A stretch of 11,197 nucleotides of DNA from Candidatus Wirthbacteria bacterium CG2_30_54_11 (lineage in GTDB: Bacteria; Patescibacteriota; CG2-30-54-11): assembly GCA_001873755.1 (NCBI GenBank), contig MNZT01000093.1, positions 1 to 11,197 on the forward strand, given 5' to 3'. Below, piece after piece: positions 1 through 5,430 of this stretch (position 1 is the stretch's first letter; every line of letters begins with the position of its first letter). The translations under genes and the position numbers were made by a program. The notes under the pieces are model-generated. The model was not told the origin of the DNA. It searched no databases and saw only the letters and a program-made list of their open reading frames with translations.

Positions 1-172
1 AGATACCCACGGTATTGATGTGAACCTCCAAAGTGTTCGCAACTTCCTGTCGGCTTCGACCTGCATCGAGTTCTCTGTAGGCCAGGCGGCGGAGCTCGGC
101 CTGGGTAGTCTGATCGAGTGACCGGAAATCCCTACTCGTCGTTGACTCAGCTGATTCATGTGTGTTTTTCAT
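1..172 (-). CDS. IS630-like transposase, N-terminal part (runs off the left edge)
   Basis: A minus-strand frame opens with ATG at 172-170 and stays open for 57 codons to the window edge. Residues 28-57 (LRRLAYRELDAG followed by SRQEVANTLEVHINTVG) read as a helix-turn-helix of the type that starts IS630/Tc1-mariner-like transposases: a first helix, then 'S.QEVA..L.V...TV'. The DDE catalytic domain would lie outside the window, so activity cannot be judged. There is no good Shine-Dalgarno upstream of the ATG; a possible extended -10 sits only six bases before it. An orphan HTH protein or a truncated element is also possible. Confidence 0.6.
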   Translation of the reverse strand, partial: MKNTHESAESTTSRDFRSLDQTTQAELRRLAYRELDAGRSRQEVANTLEVHINTVGI

Positions 173-178
173 GCCGCC

Positions 179-187
179 AGTCTATCA
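179..187 (-). promoter_or_regulatory. possible extended -10 for the left-edge transposase
   Basis: On the minus strand the bases read TGA-TAGACT, an extended -10 motif (TGn followed by a 4/6 match to TATAAT). Only six bases separate it from the ATG at 172, so a transcript would start at or next to the start codon and be nearly leaderless. No convincing -35 is seen. Weak evidence on its own. Confidence 0.25.
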
Positions 188-239
188 CACTGCGCTTGAA
201 AAGAAAAGGTATTTGAGGCTCGTATTAATAATCGCATAC

Positions 240-263
240 AGAAACGCGATAAATCGCGTCTCT
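240..263. repeat. palindromic hairpin downstream of the NikR-like gene
   Basis: AGAAACGCGAT (240-250) and ATCGCGTCTCT (253-263) form an 11-bp near-perfect inverted repeat with one A/C (or G/T on the other strand) mismatch. On the minus strand the single non-Watson-Crick pair is a G-U wobble, so the RNA of the regulator operon would fold best. No T-tract follows on either strand, so it is not a classical intrinsic terminator, though it may end or protect the operon transcript. The core ACGCGATAAATCGCGT resembles a dispersed palindrome I recall from unrelated bacterial genomes; that is memory, not a search result. Confidence 0.6.
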
Positions 264-277
264 ACAAATACTACTGC

Positions 278-685
278 CTACTTCTTCAGCGGCTGCACCA
301 GCGACCTGCCCAGTCTGATTCCTTTGATCCCGAGCAGGCGGTCAGACATCGCCTGTATCCGCCTGCCCTGTCCACGGACAAAAATGGCAGTCTGCTTTTC
401 GCTGTCTGAGATGAACAGCTCCTGTACGCTCATGACCGCGTCATGGTATTCCTGAACGATGGCATCGAGGCTGCGGAGAACATTCTTTTCGGCCTGGTCA
501 TAGAAGACCAGGAAAGCACCAGCGACCGTCAGGTCAACCGGCAACGTAGCATGCGAAAGATAATCTCTGGCAATCAGCTCATAGGCCTGCGAACGGTTCC
601 GAAGACCCCGGTCAGCGAAGTACCGGTCAAAAGCCTGGACCAGGTCCTCGGGCAGAGACAGGCTGATGCGCGTCGTTTTGCTCAT
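278..685 (-). CDS. NikR-like ribbon-helix-helix regulator lacking the nickel site
   Basis: 135 residues, the usual NikR length (about 130-150). The N-terminus (TTRISLSLPEDLVQAFDRYF, then GLRNRSQAYELIARDYL) is a ribbon-helix-helix DNA-binding domain; residues 54-135 align without gaps to the NikR ACT-like domain around the metal site. The E. coli nickel ligands H76, H87, H89 and C95 fall on Q78, E89, F91 and K97 here, so none is kept; the neighbouring HD and the closing VRG-type strand are kept. It therefore probably binds DNA as a tetramer but not nickel in the known way; it may sense another ligand or act as a constitutive repressor. It begins seven bases after the Rrf2-family gene and is the last gene of that cluster. 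Its start lacks a strong Shine-Dalgarno, consistent with translational coupling. Confidence 0.8.
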   Translation of the reverse strand: MSKTTRISLSLPEDLVQAFDRYFADRGLRNRSQAYELIARDYLSHATLPVDLTVAGAFLVFYDQAEKNVLRSLDAIVQEYHDAVMSVQELFISDSEKQTAIFVRGQGRRIQAMSDRLLGIKGIRLGRSLVQPLKK

Positions 686-692
686 GCTCGCT

Positions 693-1124
693 TCACAGAG
701 TGATGGGTTTATGCTCGCTGCTGAGGATATCCTCCAGGGTCAGCTGATCATAAAAAGCTGCGATATGCATTTTCAATTCGCACCAGGTCTTCTGGACCCG
801 GCAGCGGTCATAGCGGGGGCACTTCTTCACGGTACCTTCGGTGGCACAGTCGGTCACCCTGAGTGTACCCTCCATGGCGCGGATGATATCTCCGAGCGTG
901 ATCTCGGCGGCAGGCCGCTTCAGGCAATATCCGCCATTGCGTCCTTCCACTCCCCGCACCAGCCCGGCCGTGCGGAGTTTGCGCGCGATGCGCTGGAGAA
1001 AAAAGAAAGAAAGCTCTTCGGCTTCGGCAAAGCCGGAAAGCGAAAGCGGGTCATCTCCGTCTTTCTGCTGCGCCAGGGCAGCCATGAGGAACATGGCGTA
1101 ATCGGTCTGTTTGCTGATGTACAT
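693..1124 (-). CDS. Rrf2-family transcriptional regulator with a cysteine cluster
   Basis: 143 residues, standard for the Rrf2/IscR/NsrR family. The winged helix-turn-helix is seen in the start MYISKQTDYAMFLMAALA, a recognition-helix region around 38-57, and the family wing motif GRNGGYCLKRP at 61-71 followed by EITLGDIIRAMEG. A cysteine cluster follows: C93, C102, C108 and C115. C93/C102/C108 sit where family members hold an iron-sulfur cluster, but the first gap is 8 residues where IscR has 5; IscR H107 corresponds to Q111, and C115 could replace the fourth ligand. An iron-sulfur, NO or redox sensor is the family expectation. Start ATG at 1124 has AGG upstream. It lies 18 bases after the 70-residue membrane protein and 7 bases before the NikR-like gene, so two regulators are cotranscribed. 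Confidence 0.85.
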   Translation of the reverse strand: MYISKQTDYAMFLMAALAQQKDGDDPLSLSGFAEAEELSFFFLQRIARKLRTAGLVRGVEGRNGGYCLKRPAAEITLGDIIRAMEGTLRVTDCATEGTVKKCPRYDRCRVQKTWCELKMHIAAFYDQLTLEDILSSEHKPITL

Positions 1125-1142
1125 AGGACCTGAATCTAAGGG

Positions 1143-1355
1143 TTAAGGGGTATCGGACTTCTGCGCAAAACGGTCAAAACCTGCTTTCAAACGGATGAGA
1201 AAACCCTTGAGCTTCGTCCGCCACTCAGCCTGCTTCTCCCTGCCGGCCATGAGGTACGCCACCACGCCGAACGCAACCCCACCCACGCCGAATACGATCA
1301 GCGTGATGATCTTGATAGTCTTGATCAAGTTGTGCCGTTTGTCTTCGTAGGACAT
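1143..1355 (-). CDS. 70-residue single-pass membrane protein, unknown function
   Basis: One strongly hydrophobic segment (about residues 14-36, IKIITLIVFGVGGVAFGVVAY) is preceded by a basic stretch (KRHNLIK) and followed by a basic tail (KQAEWRTKLKGFLIRLKAGF) that could form an amphipathic helix. No signal-peptide cleavage site and no family I can name. It lies 12 bases after the GIY-YIG stop and 18 bases before the Rrf2 gene, on the same strand, so it is probably expressed with them. Its AGG upstream of ATG is modest. It could be a small membrane partner or target of the regulators, but nothing in the sequence proves that. Confidence 0.65.
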   Translation of the reverse strand: MSYEDKRHNLIKTIKIITLIVFGVGGVAFGVVAYLMAGREKQAEWRTKLKGFLIRLKAGFDRFAQKSDTP

Positions 1356-1367
1356 GATAAAACCTGA

Positions 1368-1628
1368 CTAGTATGTAACAGCGATGTCGCTTGAAAATAT
1401 TTTTTTTAGATTTCGACGCCCTGTGCTGCTTTTCCACCAAAGTTCACGCTTTTTCGCCTCGGCCATTGTGCCAAATTGCTCTGTGAGAAGAACAGTGAGC
1501 GGAACTCTGCGCCTGGTAGAAGGAACTTTCCCTGCATTATGCTCCTCAAGGCGTCTCGGGAAATCCCCAGTATAGCCAACATATGTCCGCTGATCTTTTG
1601 AACTTAACAACACATACACCGTAAACAT
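1368..1628 (-). CDS. GIY-YIG endonuclease-domain protein (YhbQ/UvrC-N type)
   Basis: 86 residues from the chosen start MFTVYVLLSS. The family pair is present as VYVLL (GIY position) and TYVGYT (YIG position), followed by the catalytic-type arginine in FPRRLEEHN and the acidic residue in AEAKKRELWWKSSTGRRNLKK. This is a single-domain GIY-YIG protein of the stand-alone kind common in bacterial genomes, thought to cut DNA or flaps; its real substrate is usually unknown. An upstream in-frame ATG at 1658 would add ten residues, but the start at 1628 has GAAGGGAAG just upstream and begins exactly at the domain, so it is preferred. First gene of a minus-strand cluster with the 70-residue protein, Rrf2 and NikR-like genes. 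Confidence 0.85.
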   Translation of the reverse strand: MFTVYVLLSSKDQRTYVGYTGDFPRRLEEHNAGKVPSTRRRVPLTVLLTEQFGTMAEAKKRELWWKSSTGRRNLKKIFSSDIAVTY

Positions 1629-1669
1629 GCTTCCCTTCTCTAGGAGGAAGAACAGCATTTAATAATCAG

Positions 1670-1758
1670 TATCGTCTGTACGACTGAGGAGCGGGCCGCC
1701 CGGAAGGCGAGCCACGCTCGGGGATACTGGTTCGTCTAGCCGACTAGGGAGCGGGCCG
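1670..1758. repeat. two degenerate 60-nt-period repeat units beside the tRNA gene
   Basis: Bases 1670-1698 and 1730-1758 match at about 22 of 29 positions, offset by exactly 60. Both contain TCGTCT, CGACT and GGAGCGGGCCG. The octamer GGAGCGGG occurs at 1687, 1747 and again, 60 bases on, at 1807, where it is the 3' end of the tRNA-Gly gene (minus strand CCCGCTCC). A second shared word, GAGCCACGCTC, a small hairpin, is at 1709-1719 and 1778-1788. The whole stretch 1659-1805 has no credible gene. The units look like partial copies of the tRNA end plus its downstream flank. Confidence 0.7.
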
Positions 1759-1784
1759 TCTCGCCTCGGAGGCGGAAGAGCCAC

Positions 1785-1811
1785 GCTCCAAAATCGCAAC
1801 GATTTTGGAGC
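1785..1811 (-). terminator. 12-bp perfect hairpin overlapping the tRNA 3' end
   Basis: GCTCCAAAATCG (1785-1796), loop CAA, then CGATTTTGGAGC (1800-1811): a perfect 12-bp stem with a 3-nt loop. The right arm covers the encoded CCA, the discriminator base and two acceptor bases of tRNA-Gly, so in the precursor RNA the hairpin competes with the acceptor stem. There is no U-tract after it on the minus strand, so termination is uncertain; a 3'-processing or stability structure is an equal alternative. Confidence 0.5.
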
Positions 1812-1880
1812 GGGTGGCGGGAATCGAACCCGCGTCTTCAACTTGGAAGGCTGACATAATAGCCGTTATACGACACCCGC
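1806..1880 (-). tRNA. tRNA-Gly (anticodon UCC), CCA encoded
   Basis: On the minus strand the acceptor stem GCGGGTG (1880-1874) pairs with CACCCGC (1816-1810). The anticodon arm is TCAGC-CTTCCAA-GTTGA, giving anticodon UCC (glycine, GGA/GGG codons). The T arm is GCGGG-TTCGAAT-CCCGC. The discriminator is U (1809), usual for bacterial tRNA-Gly, followed by genomically encoded CCA at 1808-1806. 75 nt including CCA. The gene has a promoter with a perfect -35 about 100 bases upstream and may be read through into the GIY-YIG cluster downstream. Confidence 0.95.
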
Positions 1881-1956
1881 CTTCGCCCTTCGGCTGCACT
1901 CAAGGCTACGGCGGGCAGGCCCGCAGTACCGCAGTACTTTTGGAAGGACGACTTTC

Positions 1957-1985
1957 AGTCTATAGATGAAATGAAATCTTGTCAA
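1957..1985 (-). promoter_or_regulatory. sigma-70-type promoter for tRNA-Gly
   Basis: Minus strand: perfect -35 TTGACA at 1985-1980, 17-nt spacer, then TAGACT at 1962-1957; an alternative -10 TATAGA lies at 1964-1959 with a 15-nt spacer. Transcription would start near 1950, leaving a leader of about 70 nt with a small GC hairpin (GCGGG/CCCGC, 1911-1924) and a doubled CGCAGTAC (1922-1937) before the tRNA. Confidence 0.65.
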
Positions 1986-2012
1986 AGCGCTTTTCCGCAC
2001 CCGCCGGTGATT

Positions 2013-2021
2013 TGATATACT
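2013..2021 (+). promoter_or_regulatory. extended -10 promoter for the O-antigen ligase-like gene
   Basis: TGA-TATACT is a good extended -10 (TGn plus a 5/6 match to TATAAT), with no clear -35, as is usual for this promoter class. The start point would be near 2028, giving a leader of about 24 nt before the ATG at 2052. It diverges from the tRNA promoter about 30 bases away on the other strand. The ribosome site before the ATG is weak (only GGGA). Confidence 0.5.
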
Positions 2022-2051
2022 GCGGACGATCAGCTTTACCGTTGGGATCAT

Positions 2052-4307
2052 ATGAACTCCTCCCGATCGACCAGAACGGCAACTCCAGCTAAAATTGTCC
2101 GTCCGCAAACGACAGCCATCAGCCGCGTCTGCTCACGCCTGCTGGAAGGAATGTGGCTGTTTGTGATCGTTGTGGCTCCTTCCTGGATGATCACGGGGAC
2201 GGCGCAGATATTTGAGATCGAAAAGATCGCTCTCATCCGTGCCGGTGCCCTCCTCATGACCGCTGCATACGTCATAGCGCATCTGGAAGAGCACCGCTGG
2301 CCTGACCTGCGACGGCCGCTCGTCAGACCTGCTTTGCTGTGGTGGGGAATCTTCACGCTGGCCACCTTTTTTTCTCGTACTCCCAGCGCAAGTTTCTGGG
2401 GATCATATTTTCGCTCACAGGGATGGACCACCACCACCTGCTATATCCTCATATTCCTGGTCATCTCGACCGAAATGAAGCCAGGCAGACAGATCAATCG
2501 ACTCCTTTGCACCCTGACTCTAGGTTCTCTGCCGGTCATGCTCTATGCACTCCTCCAGTATCTGGGCCTCGACCCGCTCATCTGGCAGGATATGGCCTAC
2601 GGCAGCCGGGTGTTCAGTACTCTGGGTCAACCGAACTTCCTGGGCGTCTACCTCGCCATGCTGATCCCGCTGACCTGCGGCCTCCTGTTGACAGCCCGTG
2701 CGGTCTGGCAAAAGACCTTCTGTTCTCTCTTCGCGATCTCCCAGCTGACCGTTCTTCTGTGGACCGGAAGCCGGGGAGCGATGATCGGACTGGCGGCAGG
2801 TCTGAGCTGCCTGCTTTTTCTGTCGATCAGGACCAATAAACAACGTATCTCGGCGATCATTGCACTCAGTACGCTGGCAGCTGCTGTGCTGCTGACTGCT
2901 GCCCTGCCCTCGCCGCTGCAAAGCCAGGTGCAAAAAAGCCTTCGCCTCTCCAGTCCGACCGCAGACAGCCGGCTCTTTTTTCTGAAAGGAGCCATCCTTG
3001 GCATTGCTGACCGGCCGCTCCTGGGGCACGGACCGGAATCCATCTACAGTACCTTCCCGCTCTACTACGATGCGCACATCGCGCTCGTGGACGGTGTCGA
3101 CAGCATGCCGGACCGCACCCACAATGAATTTGCCGATATTGCCTACACCACCGGCATGATCGGCCTGCTCGCCTTTTTCTACCTCCTGTTCCGCACAGCC
3201 GAAGGAGCAATCACGGCTCTGGCGGAACGAACGAAGGACCGCCCGCTGATCCTCGGCACTCTGGGATCCGCAGGTGCGTTCATCGTCGCGGTCCAGTTCA
3301 GCTTCGGCACCTCCATCAGCTACCTGCTGTTCTGGACGCTGCTCGGAGTACTCAGTGTTATGTTCGGCCGTACGGTACCGGCGGAGGAAGAACTCGAGGC
3401 TCCAGCGGCCCCGGTCAAACCGGCACGATTGCTCATCTATGCGGCCGTCATGCTGATCTCCCTCACCTGCCTGGTCCGCCTGGCGCTCCTGCCGGTCATG
3501 GCCGACCGGGAAGCAAAGACGGCTATCGAGCAGGGCCGACAGGGAGACCCTCTCGCCTCCGCAAAGACCTGGTACAGAGCCTGGTCACTTATGCCCGAGC
3601 AGACGAGGTATGCCTACCAGACGATCATGGCCCTGGTAAACGCGGCGGCACAGCCGGGAGAGACCGATGGCGCTGCCCTGCTGGGCCGGGCCCATGAAAT
3701 ACTTGATGCCATAGCTCGGAAGGACTTCCGGGACATGCAGTACTACCGGACGCTCGGAGCGCTCCTCGCCAGTGAAGCTACTTTGTCCAAAGATCAGACA
3801 GAGAAGCTACAGGAAGCGGTAGCAGCATATCAAACCGCCCTGGCCTCAGCTCCCAACCGGAGCGCGCTCCATGACGAGCTGGGCCTGCTCTACCTGCAGA
3901 CGAACGACCTGTCAAAGAGCGAATCTGAGTTCAAAAAAGCACTTGAGCTCTATCCGTCCCCGGAGCATCCTGCCTACCGTGTGTATGCGACGCACCTCGC
4001 CGGCGTCTACCTCTCGCAGGGAAAGAACCGGGAAGTCATAGACCTGCTCGCTCCGCTCACAGAGGACGCCCCGGCGCCGGATCAAATGTATCTCTTCCTC
4101 GCTTACGGGTATCTGGCAGAACACGAGCCGGCAGCAGCCATAGAACAAGCCGACCGCCTTCCTGCCAATTCCCTGCCGGCGCTCAGCCTCAGACTCAAAG
4201 CCTATACCCAGACTGGTGACACCGAACAGATCCGGGCAGCTGCGCAGGCGATCCTCGCCATCGACCCGGGCAATACCGAAGCGCAGACTGCTCTCCGGTC
4301 CTACTAA
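2052..4307 (+). CDS. O-antigen ligase/polymerase-like (Wzy_C) membrane protein with TPR tail
   Basis: 751 residues. The first 480 carry about ten to twelve hydrophobic segments (for example 34-54, 60-79, 93-108, 150-170, 198-217, 268-286, 367-381, 460-482). Wzy_C/WaaL superfamily signatures are visible: LGQPNFLGVYLA (191-202), TGSRGAMIGL (238-247, the conserved arginine in the outer loop), RPLLGHGPES (321-330) and THNEFADIAYTTG (356-368). Residues 485-751 are soluble and contain TPR-like repeats, clearest at 586-600 (EAVAAYQTALASAPN) and 607-634 (ELGLLYLQTNDLSKSESEF). Such proteins join or polymerise lipid-linked glycans at the outer face of the cytoplasmic membrane, or glycosylate proteins such as pilins; the TPR domain probably binds partners. 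Whether it is ligase, polymerase or pilin glycosyltransferase cannot be told from sequence. It stands alone on the plus strand, convergent with the pilus/protease operon; no other glycan genes are in the window. Confidence 0.85.
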   Translation: MNSSRSTRTATPAKIVRPQTTAISRVCSRLLEGMWLFVIVVAPSWMITGTAQIFEIEKIALIRAGALLMTAAYVIAHLEEHRWPDLRRPLVRPALLWWGIFTLATFFSRTPSASFWGSYFRSQGWTTTTCYILIFLVISTEMKPGRQINRLLCTLTLGSLPVMLYALLQYLGLDPLIWQDMAYGSRVFSTLGQPNFLGVYLAMLIPLTCGLLLTARAVWQKTFCSLFAISQLTVLLWTGSRGAMIGLAAGLSCLLFLSIRTNKQRISAIIALSTLAAAVLLTAALPSPLQSQVQKSLRLSSPTADSRLFFLKGAILGIADRPLLGHGPESIYSTFPLYYDAHIALVDGVDSMPDRTHNEFADIAYTTGMIGLLAFFYLLFRTAEGAITALAERTKDRPLILGTLGSAGAFIVAVQFSFGTSISYLLFWTLLGVLSVMFGRTVPAEEELEAPAAPVKPARLLIYAAVMLISLTCLVRLALLPVMADREAKTAIEQGRQGDPLASAKTWYRAWSLMPEQTRYAYQTIMALVNAAAQPGETDGAALLGRAHEILDAIARKDFRDMQYYRTLGALLASEATLSKDQTEKLQEAVAAYQTALASAPNRSALHDELGLLYLQTNDLSKSESEFKKALELYPSPEHPAYRVYATHLAGVYLSQGKNREVIDLLAPLTEDAPAPDQMYLFLAYGYLAEHEPAAAIEQADRLPANSLPALSLRLKAYTQTGDTEQIRAAAQAILAIDPGNTEAQTALRSY

Positions 4308-4328
4308 AAAGCCTCCCTGAAGGGAGGC
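4306..4328 (-). terminator. intrinsic terminator of the seven-gene operon
   Basis: GCCTCCC (4311-4317), loop TGAA, GGGAGGC (4322-4328). On the minus strand the stem is followed at once by TTTTT (4310-4306), ten bases beyond the rseP-like stop: a textbook terminator for that operon. For the plus-strand gene ending at 4307 the hairpin is followed only by TCTC, so it is weaker in that direction, but the stem is preceded by A5 and may serve both convergent units. Confidence 0.85.
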
Positions 4329-4337
4329 TCTCAGGTG

Positions 4338-5417
4338 CTATCCGACCCCGAAAAGCTTCAGCACATCCCGGTAGGTGACTACCGCGATGAAGAGGAAAAG
4401 AAGCGCTATCCCCACCCCATGCACCATGGCTTCCTTTTCTGCGGCCAAACGTTTGCCCCGCACCCACTCGAGGAGGACAAAAACAATCCTCCCGCCGTCC
4501 AGCCCGGGAAAAGGAAACAGATTCAGAACTGCGAGATTGGCGGCCAGGATCCCGAGGAGTGAGATCAATCCGATCAACCCGCCCTGGCGGGCCACATCAC
4601 CGGAGATGCTGGCGATGCCGACCGGCCCGGAAATATCTGAGGGGATCGAAGCTTTCTGGACGAGATGGGTAAAAATCCCGCTGATGGCGCTGAATGATTC
4701 ATCCACGATCGTGAATGTGAACTGGACGCCCAGACGCCCGGCTTCCAGGAAAGAAACCGGTACTGCAATTGAGCTCTCCGTGATTACCACCCCCGTCCTG
4801 CCCTGCCCCGCCGGCGGATCGGTCCTGGGCGTCAGCTCTACATGAGTGATCGTATCCAGGCCTGCTTTCATGACCGCGAGGTCGACCGTCTTCCCGGCTC
4901 TGCTCTCGATCAGGGTGAGAAAATCAGCCGGCACATAGACCCGCTCATCATCGATGGCGACCACGATATCGCCGGCTGCTATCCCGGCCTCTGAGGCAGG
5001 AGTATTAGCCGACACGCTGTTGATCTCGACTGAATGGGTCGGCATCAATTGCCCCTGCGAAAAGATCAGACCCCAGAAGAGCACGATGGCAAATATGAAA
5101 TGCACCGCGCTTCCGGCGAGCAGGACGAGGAACCGCTGCCAGGGCGGTTTATTCTGAAAACTGGTCGATGAATCCCGCACCTCATCTTCACCATTCTCTC
5201 CTTCGAGCTTCACATATCCGCCGATGGGAACGGCATTCAGGGCGTAGACCGTGTCGCCGATCTTCCGTGACACGAGGCGCGGCGGCATGCCGAGGGCAAA
5301 TTCCTCCACGCGGATACCAAATTTTTTGGCCGTCAGAAAATGACCCAGTTCATGAATGATGACCAGGATGCCGATGACGGCAACGAACGAAACGATGCTG
5401 ACAAGTATCTGTAACAT
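4338..5417 (-). CDS. rseP: RseP/M50 site-2 intramembrane zinc metalloprotease
   Basis: 359 residues, normal for the one-PDZ form. The zinc motif HELGH is at residues 22-26 in the first membrane helix and the second zinc/catalytic motif NLFPFPGLDGGR at 299-310. A PDZ domain spans about 128-198 (TPASEAGIAAGDIVVAIDD is the binding-loop region), and ISGPVGI at 262-268 is a family motif. Further membrane helices are near 97-119, 283-301 and 335-350. Family members cut single-pass membrane proteins within the membrane, for example anti-sigma factors or leftover signal peptides. Odd point: the family motif AGPxxN in the second helix reads AGSAVH at 101-106. Last gene of the operon, 13 bases after the PilU-like gene, with GAGGG before its ATG. 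Confidence 0.93.
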   Translation of the reverse strand: MLQILVSIVSFVAVIGILVIIHELGHFLTAKKFGIRVEEFALGMPPRLVSRKIGDTVYALNAVPIGGYVKLEGENGEDEVRDSSTSFQNKPPWQRFLVLLAGSAVHFIFAIVLFWGLIFSQGQLMPTHSVEINSVSANTPASEAGIAAGDIVVAIDDERVYVPADFLTLIESRAGKTVDLAVMKAGLDTITHVELTPRTDPPAGQGRTGVVITESSIAVPVSFLEAGRLGVQFTFTIVDESFSAISGIFTHLVQKASIPSDISGPVGIASISGDVARQGGLIGLISLLGILAANLAVLNLFPFPGLDGGRIVFVLLEWVRGKRLAAEKEAMVHGVGIALLFLFIAVVTYRDVLKLFGVG

Positions 5418-5430
5418 AGTCCCTCTGCTA

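Noticed and set aside
278..685. Annotation as a true nickel-responsive NikR
   Set aside because: All four known nickel ligands are replaced, and no nickel transport gene is nearby.
1659..1805. CRISPR array
   Set aside because: Only two degenerate 60-nt units, no constant spacer/repeat pattern and no cas genes.
1659..1841. Minus-strand open frame beginning MKTRVRFPPPAPK
   Set aside because: It is the translation of the tRNA-Gly 3' half and its repeats; this peptide is a well-known artefact of reading through tRNA genes.
2520..3122. Minus-strand open frame of 200 codons
   Set aside because: Antisense to the O-antigen ligase-like gene; low-complexity charged product with no motif.
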